Shown: positions 12,301-23,571 of the stretch, in pieces
Numbering within the stretch: the first letter of the stretch is position 1
How the letters are laid out: every line of letters starts with the position of its first letter
NCBI GenBank assembly: GCA_023653785.1
Contig: JAMKCH010014301.1
Span: forward strand, 1 to 64,000
DNA length: 64,000 nt
Direction of reading: 5' to 3'
Source: Ophioderma brevispina
Lineage: Eukaryota > Echinodermata > Ophiuroidea > Amphilepidida > Ophiodermatidae
The notes under the pieces: model-generated
The model's database searches: none
Seen by the model: the letters and a program-made list of their open reading frames with translations, nothing else
Told to the model about the DNA's origin: nothing
Position numbers and translations under genes: made by a program

Positions 12301-12746
12301 CTTGATTCATGAAATCATTTTAGAGAAAATTCTTGAAGGTTAAGCATGAGACGCATGTCTTCTTTTCTCTTTGGTATTGGTGTTAAAATTTGCTTTACTC
12401 AATAGAACACTATAGTCACTACCCATTAGCCATGATGAGTTGACAATATACCTGAAACAGGTTCATTCTTAAAAGTACTCTTTATTGTGGTTCTTCCATG
12501 TGGAAAAGAAATACATTCCACAATTGAAGAAGTCAATACACAGTAAACATCATTTGATTTCATGTGATTTTAGAAATGAAAGGTGGACATTCTGAGCTAT
12601 TGGGTGTAAATTTTTTGGTTCTGCAAAAACCTGAGGTGTACCACCTTATTACGGTTATCTCTGATTGGGTCATTACCACGGTATAACAAGATATACTCTC
12701 TAAGAACAATCAGAAACAGACTCTTCTATACTAGTAGGATCAATAT
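9341..12746. other. Long non-coding stretch, nothing recognised
   Basis: AT-rich, with homopolymer runs and a small GC-richer patch at about 11300-11380. Open frames are 60-70 codons with no domain. No inverted repeat with a target duplication or tandem array was noticed. Confidence 0.4.
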
Positions 12747-13350
12747 ATGACATGTTAGCCACGTAACCCCAAAAAAAATGCAACAGGAGAGGTTTCTTGG
12801 CATTTTCTGGTAGTACAAGGTCAGTTTAATAATATATCAAAAGTTGTCACAAAATCAAAGTCCCAGAAAGTGTTCAAACTGTGACAATAAAAAATGGCCG
12901 CCATTTTTGAAAAACATAAATCTCTATCTCTGGCAATAAAAGAGCTAAAAGGACAAAAACAGGATGTCATTTCCTACTAACTCTAGCATAACAAACCATT
13001 AAAATAGGTTTGATGAAGTTGAGATATCACCTTAACCTCAAATCCAATAATGGCCGCCTATCCGCCATGTTGAAAAAAGTAAAAATTCTTGTAGCGCTGG
13101 TCGGATGGTGAACAATGGCCCAAACAAGATATCATTTCCTACTATTTCTAGGCATAACGAATCCATTATAATGGGTTTTATTAAGTTGAAATCGCATCTT
13201 GGCCTCTAAATAAAATATGCTGCCATCTGCCATGTGAAAGTATGGAATTCTTATCTCTGATATCAGAATGGGCAAAAAAAAATGGAAAATAAGGTGTTTT
13301 TTTTTTATTTTATTTTTTTTTTTTTATTAAATTGAGGTATTAAGAAATAT
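12747..13350 (+). repeat. Left arm of large inverted repeat (tandem units of about 150 bp)
   Basis: This arm aligns over several hundred bases with the reverse complement of 18890-19530. Shared landmarks in order are CCCCAAAAAAA-TGCAAC, GCCATTTTCTGGTAG or GCATTTTCTGGTAG, AAGTCCCAGAAAGTGTTCAAAC, AAATGGCCGCCAT, then again ATGGCCGCC-TCCGCCATGTTG. The arm itself is made of two to three degenerate units, each with a GGCCGCCAT palindrome-like core followed by ATATCTC(T)GG and a TTCCTACTA block. No coding capacity is seen. Confidence 0.85.
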
Positions 13351-13795
13351 ATTAAGATGGTGTTTTTAAAAGTTATTTTAGTGGGCATTTGTCCAAAATT
13401 CGTAGCCATGTTGGACTTTATCGGCTATAAGAATTAATCACTATTTCAAAATAGGGTGTTACACTCTAATGTGTAATTCTTCAAGTCTCAAGTAAAGAAA
13501 GCACAGTACAATTATTAACATCAGCACCAAAATGTGCCCAGAGAAACTTGTTTGCAACAGACGGTCGACCACAACTATTACGATTTAGTCTTCAAGTTCA
13601 TATGAGGACTGGTTCTTTATCCATGTTTTCACATGAATGTCAACAAGCTGGGGTGGTGCATCCCATTCTTTCTGCAGATACATTTCATTGTAATGAATCA
13701 TGAAGAACAATTGCATGAGTCATTTCCAGTGGCACTATGGGCAGGACTTGTGTTCATCATGAGGGGAAACAATTTCCCCCTTGTACTATCCAGCC

Positions 13796-16128
13796 ACGGG
13801 GGGGCCACTTGTATTCCAACGTGGATATCATGCTCGTGTACAAAACGCGTAATTAGGGTCGTTTTTTGAGATCACGCGATGAACGCGCGTACATGTTTAG
13901 GGTCCTCAAACTCATCAACATTCAAAATAGGGTATTGCTTTTACGTCGAAAAATACGTGCTTAGGGTGTGGTGTTTTGCATACTTTTAAAAAATACATAA
14001 AAATGCTGGAGAAAAATAGTGGGTATGTTCCCGATTTTCTCTTGATTTCACATGGTAGATTCCCCGAGGGATTTTAACGTTTTAAGCCTTATTTTAGCTT
14101 ATTTTCTCTATGTCGTAGTCGTTTCATAAAAGCTATAATTAGGAGTTTAATTATTTCGGTGTAATCTACCACTATGAATGATCGTTACATGTAGATGTGC
14201 GCAGAATACGGAATTAGGTCTGTCTCTAATTATGTCAATCACAAAAGGTCTGAATATTTAGTCCGTTGTAGTTAAATGAAATGGCTGAAATTTAGCATTA
14301 TAAAACACTGTCCAGTAATATGACATTCCGCACAAGACTCAGTAATTCAAGAAATAGGGCAACCTTTAAAAAGCCTTAAAGGATTAATTTTACACTTATT
14401 AGGCCATATGATAAGCGCAAATGATGCTTTTACACATCAGAGTGAAATCAAAATACACAAAAACTTCAATTAAATCTGTGTAAATTTTCAGGGCCATGCA
14501 GTTACAATCCGAGATTATAACAACCAACAACAACAACAAACACATTTCATCTAGCGCCCAACACCAGCAAGCTGAGGCGCTTACAAAATAAAACCGAGCC
14601 AGACTGGACCTTAAGATACATCATATTACTTAAAAAATTACGACAAAGCAAAGTAGTGAAAAACAGGGGCTTTCAGAAGTGAAGATGAATATACAAAACA
14701 ATATCAGTTAAAATCCACTTATCAATATCGGAAAATATGTCTTCAGAAGAAGCTTGAAAGTGGTAACATTCTTGGCATTTTGATGTGAGCGGAATCTATT
14801 CCACAAAGTGGGGGCAGCGATAGAAAACGCCTTCTCGCCGTTAAAAAGATTTGAAAACCTCCGCGACTGGGTGGCCTTTGGAGGAGCAGACGAGAGTTAG
14901 AACGAGCGTGCGATTCGGAACATGAACCTTGATGATATCGGCGATGTAAGAGGGCCATACCATGAGAGATTAAAAGTGATGAGCAAGAATCGTTGATTAA
15001 AATGATCCGCTCTTGATGGAAGCCAGTGAAGATCACAACGAAGAGCGTTGATATTCCGTATTCTTTGCACCGGTTATAAGACGAATAGCACTGTTTTGAA
15101 CGCGTTGAAGCTTAACGAGAGTGGATGCAGAGAGTCCATACAGAAGGAATTTTGGAATCAGCGCGAACTGTCTTTCTCCGGTAGATTCGGGTAACGAAAG
15201 CGTGAAAGAGACGTTGCGGACGGCTTTGTCTGTCAATATATCTCCGAATCTGACCGATTTTGTGAGGCATGGAAAGCAGACGGCAAAGTTATTTACATGA
15301 GTTGGAGTGTATATGCTTTCCTAACGAGCCAAGATTTTAGCTTTCTCGACAACGACGGGAAAGCAGAGTCTCCGATGATAACAGATGGGACGGAAGGCGT
15401 GTCTTTAGCAAAGCGCGAAGACATATGCACAATCTCAGTGTGTGTCGTTGAGTAGAAGTGATTTGACGCAGTCCCTGATTTTAATCCGAACACATTATTG
15501 AAGCTTTGCCAATGACGGATGTTTGGTCTTGGTTCAAAACGAGGTACATTTGGGTGTCGTCGGCATAAAAAAATTGCATGATGTATCATGACGATAGAAC
15601 AATCCTCAGAGGTGAAGAGTAGACAGTGAAATCAAAAGGCCCGCTGACCGATCCCTGGGGAACACCACAGGGAAGCATATTAATTCTGATGACCTTTTCG
15701 CCGACGGACATATTGTTGCGATCGGAGTAGGTAGCTTTCAAACCCACTTCCGGAACTACACCCAAATGCATAACGATCCTAGCGCGTTAAAAAGAAACAA
15801 ATGGCAACTGATTATAGCATGTTTCCCCCGTGTGGTTAATGGCACATTTTATAAACGTTCTGTTTAGGGTAGCAAAATGATGTCCAAATATTGTTTAGGG
15901 TGTATTTTTAAATGTTCATGCAAAATGTTGGGATAGTAAAACTAAACGAAAACAACACCTTGTTAAGGTAGCAAAATCAAACCAAGTACTTGTTACGGTA
16001 GGCAAATCAAACAAAAATGTGCTTTGGGTGTTTTTCTTCCACGTGAATTAAAGGGCTTCGGGTACGTTTTGGGAGGCCATACACGAGCATGATATCCACC
16101 TTGAAATACCAAGTGGACCCCCCCGGGA
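13796..16128. mobile_element. DNA transposon with about 45-bp inverted ends and 8-bp TSD
   Basis: The left end (ACGGGGGGGCCACTTGTATT, then GTGGATATCATGCTCGTGT) is mirrored at the right end, whose reverse complement carries GGGGGGGTCCACTTGGTATT and the same GTGGATATCATGCTCGTGT. The flanks carry the same 8 bp, ATCCAGCC, at 13788-13795 and 16129-16136. Subterminal regions are rich in degenerate TTAGGGT-like words. The interior contains a minus-strand LINE fragment (14519-15780) that presumably landed in it later, and no transposase. An 8-bp duplication fits hAT among other superfamilies, but the ends do not start with CAG, so I leave the superfamily open. Confidence 0.8.
14519..15780 (-). pseudogene. 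5'-truncated LINE reverse transcriptase fragment (Jockey/CR1-like)
   Basis: Minus-strand frames, broken by frameshifts, give consecutive pieces of a non-LTR reverse transcriptase. First comes a piece like GVVPEVGLKATYSDRNN (15771-15586 frame), then GVPQGSVSGPF, then YADDTQMYL (catalytic YADD at 15556-15567), and finally LQRVQNSAIRLITGAK (about 15130-15060), which is the thumb/C-terminal region of Jockey- and CR1-type elements. The 3' end on the left terminates in GTTGTTG repeats (complement of 14520-14540), a common LINE tail. The N-terminal half of the RT and the endonuclease are missing, so the copy is 5'-truncated and dead. It lies inside the 13796-16128 transposon. Confidence 0.85.
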
Positions 16129-16189
16129 ATCCAGCCCAAGTCAGTTGAATTTGGACCGCAGCTTGCACATCAATCGCATGGGCTGGAAA

Positions 16190-16385
16190 TGAAGTTCTCC
16201 TATATCTGACCAGCTCGAAGTATGAAGTATCGACGTGGGCCGTGACGGAGTAACAAAACTTTCAGCGCGCCCGTAGGGCAAGGCAGAAGAGCACGAACTG
16301 AAAGGCAGCACTTGGTATACCCATGCGTCGTCACTTCACAAGACAAAGACAAGACAAGAGCAGTTAGAGCAAACTTACCTTTCAC
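16190..16385 (-). repeat. Dispersed repeat shared with 31340-31575
   Basis: The reverse complement matches 31340-31575 in order: TCTTGTCTTTGTCT, GAAGTGACGA-GC, TGCC-CCTTTCAGTT, GCTGAAA, then CGTACTT/CATACTTCGAGCTGG. The match covers a 75-codon minus-strand frame and a 61-codon plus-strand frame in the two copies. No known family is recognised. It could be a fragment of an unidentified transposon. Confidence 0.6.
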
Positions 16386-16435
16386 TGCAATTGTTCTATG
16401 AGGAGGCTCTTGAAATACTACTTGCAATTGATGTC
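16379..16435 (-). CDS. Candidate 57-bp internal exon, unknown product
   Basis: On the minus strand, TTTATTTTTAG precedes and AAAG|GTAAGTTT follows a 57-bp segment, near-consensus 3' and 5' splice sites. Only one frame is open; it reads HQLQVVFQEPPHRTIAVK, with both ends splitting codons. It lies between the end of the 13796-16128 transposon and the GCDTTS remnant at 18.2 kb, within the inverted arms. It may belong to a gene of the composite element, but the recognisable GCDTTS frame is on the opposite strand, which argues against one transcript. A chance splice-like pair remains possible. Confidence 0.3.
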
Positions 16436-16597
16436 CTAAAAATAAAGAGTATAGACCATCCTCTCGGCGTTGGCAGTACGATTTCTCGTGACCTCGAAGT
16501 TGAGACCCCCAATTGTTTATATAACATGGTCATGCCATCAGAGATCATTTCTTCCTTCAACTGCCCATATCTGGTATGTGAGTACATTCATGCTTAG

Positions 16598-17883
16598 CTC
16601 TAATCATCATTTCGATCAGGATACATATGGGAGAAGCTCGGCGAACTAGGGTCACCTGAAGTTACTTTGAAGAAAAAATAGATCTGTGCCAACAAAGTAA
16701 AATGAAGTAGTTATCGCATCTGAAAAATGCATGGGCAAAAGCAGTACAAGATTAGATGGAAAATGTTATCAATGAATAATGACACTGCAGAAACTTATAT
16801 CATGTTTTCTTCTGGTCTCTGCCATGACCGAAAGTAAAGGGTCAGTTACGCCTCTTATGTAATGGAGAAGTAGTATAATAGATTGGATCTTCCAATATGA
16901 TTTTGGACTTAAATGATTACCATGGGGACTGCCTTTTTTGCTATATCAACATCTAAATTTCCTTCTGAATATAGAATGGCAGTCTCTCGTTGCATTCGGT
17001 CACCATTTAGTTTAAAGTGAGAGGCCGACTATCCAGATCATGTGAGGCAGGTAGAACATCTTTTTCCCAGCAAATTTTGTTGACTTTTGCGGTCCTACCT
17101 AGTTTTGTGATACCTAGTAGTGCCGCTTTCATGTGCTGTTGTCTTTTGTGTTTAGTTCACAGTGATCCATTGAAGAACAATGGCTCTGATAGATGGGGTA
17201 AACGGGAAATATATGCATAATCATCAATAAACCTTCACACATGCGAAAGAGACAGCATGATATGACCTGCCAAAGCTTTGCAGCCAAGGGTTGGAAACAG
17301 CATTCTCGATCACAGGAGAAACAGGCCTTGAGAACATTTGAACAGGGATAAATGATGGTGAGGATGTCAATGGACAAGTATTGTTTCCCAAGCGGCAAAA
17401 GACAATCAAACAAAGTGGAAAACACGCTCACTTTTCTAGAATAGCTACAAACGGAAAGCTAAAGTTAAGACCACGGGCATCTCCTCGGGCGTCAAGGTAA
17501 CCGATGAGTGACCAGCTCTGTTATATCAAAGATTCATCCTGTTTAGTATCCCAATCTGAGAAATGTTTTTAGATTTATAGGTGCTTTGCCATGAACTGTC
17601 ACCATATTCGCCATCCGTTTGTTTTAGACCAAAGCATGTTTATGTATCAAGCCAGATAAAGTACAATTTTGTGGTTTCATGTATTGAACATGTGTCCTCG
17701 TCAGAGGCTGCTGCCCCTGAGACAGTGACAAAGGGACTGATTACTATGTTGTTGATGGAGGGTCTCTTTTTCATCATTGGAAGGACAGAGAGAACCCATG
17801 TTATATGTGTGTGAAATGCTGAGGATTATGCATCTTTCACAGTTGCCATTATGGCACATCATAGTTGTATTCTGGATACACAG
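16598..17883. other. Interior of the composite element, no gene recognised
   Basis: Several 60-100 codon frames occur on both strands (for example 17129-17431 minus and 17581-17814 plus) without a recognisable domain. They may be decayed exons of the same repetitive gene as the GCDTTS remnant, but I cannot show it. Confidence 0.35.
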
Positions 17884-18094
17884 GTTGAACAAATACCAAA
17901 GACCAGCACACCTGAATGTCGCAAAAAAACTCGGATCGCAGAAATAAGGTCCATCGACATATCAAATGCAACAAATGTTGCTGGGAAAAAAGGAAACGCA
18001 GATGTTGATATAGCAAAAACAGCAGTTCCCATGGATAAATCAACAACCCAAACTGGAAAAGATAAAGATCTGTTGAAGGACTTCTCCAATGCAG
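17884..18094 (+). CDS. Candidate exon encoding a lysine-rich polar segment, unknown product
   Basis: An acceptor-like GGATACACAG precedes and GCAG|GTTAAA follows 211 bp that stay open in frame (70 codons), rich in Lys, Asp and Thr (pieces such as KTSTPECRKKTRIAEIR and STTQTGKDKDLLKDF). The composition is that of a soluble, probably disordered segment and differs from the random translation of neighbouring DNA. It lies just upstream, on the same strand, of the GCDTTS remnant and inside the inverted arms, so it may be part of the same transposon-borne or repetitive gene. No family is recognised and the GT donor is only moderate. Confidence 0.35.
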
Positions 18095-18119
18095 GTTAAA
18101 GGCTGGACGCGGCACTGAC

Positions 18120-18560
18120 CTTTTACTTTTGGTCTGACAGAAACAAGAGAAAAACATGTGTATGAGCTCAATTCATGAACGCACTTATGCAGTGATGACG
18201 AATTTGTCATATATGTTTTCCAATAGATTTATAGGTTGCGATACTACTTCAAAGAAATATTTGGGGGTTCGCAAAAAAAATCTGGTTTTCCGCAAAGTCA
18301 TCCATGTAACCCTGAGTACGAGCTTGTTCCAGAGTATTGTGTTTTACCAATATCGAACCCGAGTCGATAGAAAGGATAAAGGAGCCAAACCCAATGGGTT
18401 GTCCATCCCTGTTCAATGATCAACAATTCAGGTGCCTGGAATCATTAAGCGTACAAGGTACCATTCTAAAAAAAAGTTTTCACAATTCAGCTTGTGGACA
18501 TTCATGCGAAAGCATGGATGTTAAACCAGTCTCAATCTCAGATAATGATGAACTGAAGAC
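18120..18560 (+). pseudogene. Remnant of a repetitive invertebrate protein with GCDTTS motif
   Basis: The plus-strand frame starting near 18156 reads FIGCDTTSKKYLGVRKK at about 18228-18278. A frameshift then leads to FTNIEPESIERI (18340 onward) and CLESLSVQGTILKKSF (18430 onward). From memory, many uncharacterised, multi-copy proteins of cnidarians, molluscs and echinoderms carry a GCDTTS-x-(F/Y)G-(I/V)GK block followed by a segment like LxSLRYxxxxKKV, and the order here fits. The frame is broken at least once, so it is a decayed copy. Function is unknown. A repetitive, element-borne origin is inferred from its position inside the 12.75-19.53 kb inverted arms. Confidence 0.55.
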
Positions 18561-18889
18561 TAAAATAGTAATAGTAGTGTGGGTCGATCTCATCAACTGC
18601 AAATAAGTGTTTCGGCCACATTTAGGTGATGATGAGGTGAATAATGTGAAAGTGACTTGTTTAAGAGTTGCATAAAACAAATGAATAATGTGATGATTTA
18701 TAGCTGATAAAAACCAAATTGGCTACTAATTTTTGACAGATAGCCACTAAAAATCATTTTAAATTCGAATAGATTTCTAATGCAGGATTAATAGAAAATT
18801 ACACCTCGTTTCATGTGTCATTGTTATTCTGTATGATGCTAAATAGGATGATTTAATGTTTCATTTTTTAATGTCAGACAAGGCCATTT

Positions 18890-19530
18890 TTAAGACATCA
18901 GGTGCTCTGCAATCTTTACAGTCAACCAAGTGAATGTTTCTTATGTCTACATTAATAAAATAACACCATATTTGGACATTTGTGGCCATAGTGGGTACGA
19001 GAAATAAAAGATTTGTACTTTTAAACATGGTGGATGGCAGCCATATTGATTTAGAGTCAAGATGATATATAAACTTCATATAACCCATTAATAAATGGTA
19101 TTTGTACCTAGCTAAATACGTAAGGAAATACATCTGTTTTTCCTTTGGCCCATCCGGTACCAGAGATACAAGAATTTGAACTTTCCAACATGGCGGACGG
19201 CGGCCATATTGGATTTAGGGTCAATATGATTCTCAACTTCTTTAAACACTGCTTTAAGTGGATTGGTTATGCTGACTTAGTAGAAAGACATCTTGGTTTC
19301 CCTGTTTAGCTCATTCATTGCTGAGATATGAGGATTTCCTTTTTTTCAAATGCGGATGGCGGCCATTTTGTTTATGTCATCGTTTGAACACTTTCTGGGA
19401 CTTCGATTTTGTGCAACTGTTGAATATTGTTAAGCGACCTTAACTACCAGAAAATGGCAAAACACCGGGTGTTGCAATTTTTTTGGGGTCTTGTGCTATC
19501 TTTACCACTAACATTGTGTGGCACCTTTAA
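18890..19530 (-). repeat. Right arm of large inverted repeat
   Basis: Reverse-complement partner of 12747-13350. Units near 19020, 19170 and 19340 each carry a GGCGGCCAT- or GGCAGCCAT-type core preceded by AACATGG(C/T)GGA. The repeated core GCGGCCATATTG-GATTTAG-GTCA-ATGAT shows the internal tandem structure clearly. The outer end is CTGGTAG-like, then a CCCCAAAAAAATTGCAAC block on the complement. Confidence 0.85.
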
Positions 19531-20519
19531 GCTCTTCTTACCATGTCCCTCAGTTGGATAATCAATCAAATCCGCTATAGTTAGGGTTTAATATCTGCTT
19601 GTCTAAATGATGCAGTTTTTGGGAATCACTTTGGAAACATACCTCTAATGTCCATTCGACCATGAACCATTGCAGAAACAACTTCAACCTAAAAAAATAC
19701 GTGAAATTAAGCAACAAGAACAATAAAGAGCTACACCTTTTTCCTGACCCTGACAATGCCACATAATCCCCTTTAAGAATACTCGAGATGGGTCCACTGA
19801 GATAGTGTGGTCTTTCTGATTATGGCACTGTAATCATAAATATTTTTGTATTAGTTGGAAAATACAAAGTGCAAAAAATTCGTAGACTGAAAGATTGTGT
19901 GAATTACTGATATCAAGTAAAGAAAATATTCTAAAAAACAACAGATTTCAATTTAAGACAATCTTCCATTGGCTATATTAGCACATTTTATTCCTGAGTA
20001 GGGGGCTTTATACGATACAATTTTCCCCTGTGAAGAAGCTTATGTCTCATGATGGACAAAACTGTCAAGTCAATGTCAAAAAATTGCTTCTGTTTAAAGA
20101 AGAAAATATGTATATGAATGTTAACTAACTAAACCTGATGAACCTTTTTCAAGAAGTCTGCTAACAGTCTAAAATAGTTAGCCATTGGCTAATTACCTCA
20201 GGGAAAACTCCTCTGAGTTCCTTCACTGAAAAATTGTGTCAACAAACTTGAACTTTTTCTCCACTTACTAAATCAGCAATTTGTCTTTATCCTCCCTGGT
20301 CAAAATAACCTATCTGTACACTTTCATTGAAGTGTTTACAGTGGTCTACGGAGCAGTGTAATTTGTAATATGCATATTGCCTTATGATATTAACAGGTGT
20401 TGGGACCTGATTTTAAAACAAACCTTATCCCACTTCACCATCAAAATTGAGATTTTGGTATCAAAGAAAAGGTATATTTTCTCACAAATTCAAGGAAATT
20501 TAAGATCCTCTGGCCTACG
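19531..20519. other. Non-coding stretch, nothing recognised
   Basis: AT-rich sequence between the right inverted arm and the 3' end of the next LINE, without domain, repeat or exon signal that I can support. Confidence 0.45.
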
Positions 20520-20529
20520 TCATGCGACT

Positions 20530-23440
20530 ATGGATAACGCGCCCACATGAGTCACAGGGTAGGTGAACAGCGACGTCTATGGCTGAAGAGGCCAATCCTA
20601 GAATGGGCAGTCTCTTCTGGTCTCTGCACAGGTGCTACATATGTAGGATGTCACAGCTTGACTATCCAAGGATCTGTGCAGGCTTCTTTTAGCTCGCTGC
20701 CTCCCAAACTGGCTGATGATTGTTGTTCTCTCCCAAGCTCAAGGTTGTCGTCACTGTTCTCCGCCCAGGTGACGATTTGTCCAGCAGTTTCTCCAGGCAA
20801 CCCAATGTCTAGTTCAGGGTACACATGCACGCTTACAATATCCTTGTAGCGGTGCATGGGTCGACCAACTTTCCTCTTGCCAGATGTAGGCTCAGTCATA
20901 CATTGATATCTTTTCGGTAGATGCGTGGGCCATCCTCATTCGAACGGACTGGCCAGCCATCGAGTCTGCGTTGTCTAGAAATGTATAGATGATGGGGAGT
21001 CCAATTGAGACAGGAGCTCTGAATTTGGCACCATTCCGTCCAAGTGCCACCCAGAATGCGTCTAATTACAGCGCAGATTGAAACTGTTGTTTGCTTCTTC
21101 TCATAGGCCTAAGTATGTAGTCCATGATCTCACTGGCCATATCCCAGTAATTGCTGATGATGCAGGCGTTTTAAACTGCTGCCTTTGTCTTAATGTTAAT
21201 GGACATCTTCGGATTTTTCCACACTCGGGCAAGAGTAGCTGCAGCTTTTACCAAGGCGTTTGCCGATTTCTGCATCGAGAGAAGCCTGTCACTGATGGTG
21301 GACACTAGGTAGGTGAATTCCTGAAAACCCTCAAGTGTGTAATTGTCGATGTGATTGACAGGTGGTTCTTGAGCACTTGGGCAAGGACATAGCTCTTCAA
21401 ACGATGACAAATCCGAAGTCCTTACAGGCTTATGAGAAGCATCTATGAGCAGCTGAAGTTACTGCTTGGAATGTGAAGTAGGCAGCATCATCAGCACACC
21501 ACATTTCACGAATCCTATCTGACCACCTTTGTCTTAGCTCTAAGGCGTTCGTATTGAAGAGCCGACCCTCAGACCTGGTGGTGCATGTACATGCCTTCTG
21601 TGGCTGTACCGAAGGCTAGCTTCAGAAGTATGAAAGAATTCCCAAAGGCGTTGGGGCCAATACACAGTCCTTGCCTAACACCACTGCGAATGTCCAAACG
21701 GCTCTGATAGGCTGGCCGTCAACTGTACCGTTGCTTTTCATTCTGTCAGTGGTGGCAGATCTGATGATGCTCAGAAGCCTTGGTGGACAGCCAATCCTCC
21801 GGAGGATTCGGAAACAGTCCATTCCTGCTAACCAGTCAAAGCTTGGTCAGGTCTATGAAAGCACTGTAGAGTGGCTTCTGTTGTTTCTCTGGCACGTCTC
21901 CCTGTAAGTTGGCATATGGAGAAGATCATATCGGTCGTAGACTGCCAGCACGGAATATCCGCACGGAGACTCAGAACCCCTTTCAAAAACCAGACTTGAA
22001 TACTCATCAACGCAACCCGGGCAAAAACTTTGCCGACAATACTAAGGAGGAAATACCCCTGTAATGTTGGCAAATCACTTCTTCCACCTTTGTTCTTGTA
22101 GAGTGTGATGATCTTTGAGTCGCCGCATGTCCGGTGGTACAGCTCCTTCCTCCTTCCTCCTCCCATCATTGACAGAGACTAACATGTAGTGGATGAAAGC
22201 GATAGCTTTTGCAGCATTTGATCAAGTCTGGTGGTATCCATCATTCCCATTTCCCCGGGGCTTTTCCGGATGATGACTGTCGATGGGCCTTTGTCAACAG
22301 TTCATCCACTTAGGTACAGGCACTAGGGCAGCCATTGTAGGAAGACGCTTGATCTTGTCATGGCTGAGGTTGTGACATCCGTTTCTGTAGAGTAGACGCT
22401 CAAAAAGTGGTTCCACCCACGCTCCATCTGCTTACTTTCTTCTGTGATGATTCACCACTGTATGACTTGAGGGGGCGCTGTTTTGCACTGATATGGCCCG
22501 ACAGCCTTCTTTATTCCCATCATACTACTCCGCTGTCTGATGTTACCCCAAGCCATTATTCATTGGCACACTGACTTGCCTTCCGCTGAACTTCACTTCT
22601 AGCTGCTTGAAGCACTCTCAGGTTGTGTGTGGAAGGGGAACTCTTACTACCCTTACCGCTGCTCTTAGGTTGGCTTCAATTACTGGGTTATTAAGCCGAC
22701 TGGCCTCCAACCAATCGTTGTTCTGCTTGATTTTCTTCCAAGATACAGAATGCTGAGCTCTGATTGTCTCACACGATAAGTCCATTTTTCTGTTGCAGTA
22801 TCACCTGATGCCCAGCCAAGCCCATGGCTGCATTGACGGAAACCAGCAAATTGTCTCAACTCTCTCCGCTTGCTGCATCGTGACGGTAGTAGATTGCCGT
22901 GGTTTACCACTTGTTTAGAGCGGTGCATCCTCTTGGTTGCAGTCCGAACTTACAGCAACGCAGGCTGATCTGTATCAACAGTCTGCACTATGGTAAGACC
23001 TCGTGAGGTTGATGGCATTGATTAAAGGACGCCTTGGGATGATCAGTCAAGTTGAATCCAGTGGCTTGGTAGCGTGGTGACGCCATATACTGTGGCTGAG
23101 GTTTTGGTTTTGAAAAAGGTGTTGGTCACAGACAGGTTATAGTAGGAGCACAGTTCAAGAAGACGTTTTCCATTGTCATTGGTCTTACACGACACAACAA
23201 AGTTCCCAAGGCAAGGATGGCCATGACTCGTGGTCAAACCCCTCTCGCATTGAAATCACACAGGAGAAGGAGGTGTTCATCACTTGGGATACCCTTGTTA
23301 CGGCTTCAAGGTTGTAATAGAATCATCCTTGCTTCAGAAGTGGAAGTCAGGTTGTAGCATAAACACTGAGGAGGGAGACTGGCCATCGCTGGTGGGAAGG
23401 CAAGTGTCAGAAGATCCTATTGCATATTTCACAACCACGT
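20530..23440 (-). pseudogene. Degenerate LINE with endonuclease, RT and C-terminal finger
   Basis: Minus-strand frames, interrupted by many stops and frameshifts, give a colinear non-LTR retrotransposon protein. An APE-type endonuclease piece (LLLLCDFNARG near 23250, then LLELCSYYNLSVTNTFF) comes first. Reverse transcriptase pieces follow: SIVGKVFARVAL, STTDMIFSICQL, GCPPRLLSIIRS, GKDCVLAPT, and ADDAA (catalytic, about 21481-21497 read on the complement). The C-terminal part has FTYLVSTISDRLL, KAAATLARVWKNPK and GKRKVGRPMHRYKDI, and near 20590-20650 a Cys-x2-Cys...His...RRC finger-like end. This arrangement is known from abundant invertebrate LINEs often mis-annotated as craniofacial development protein 2-like. 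The copy is inactive. The clade (Jockey-, I- or RTE-related) is not decided here. Confidence 0.88.
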
Positions 23441-23571
23441 ATTACATTAAGTGTAAAATTAGGCTTAACTAAATGATATCCCTTAAAATATGGAAAATAC
23501 TTCAGTGAATCTGTAAGTTATATATATTTTTCCCCATTTTTGTGTATCATTGTCTGTTTATTAAGAAAACA

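Larger units (their letters stand above)
12747..19530. mobile_element. Composite foldback-like element candidate, about 6.8 kb
   Basis: The two arms (12747-13350 and 18890-19530) face each other and enclose about 5.5 kb. That interior holds a second terminal-inverted-repeat element (13796-16128), a LINE fragment, and remnants of a repetitive GCDTTS-motif gene. Long arms built of internal tandem units recall foldback-type transposons, including the TU elements known from sea urchins. The right outer end stops at a TTAA (19527-19530) preceded by GTGGCACCT, but no matching TTAA is visible on the left, so a target duplication is not proven. Two independent insertions of one repeat in opposite orientation would give the same picture. 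Confidence 0.5.

Noticed and set aside
13850..16030. Telomere-like TTAGGGT words
   Set aside because: They are degenerate, widely spaced and confined to the subterminal parts of one transposon, so not a telomeric array.
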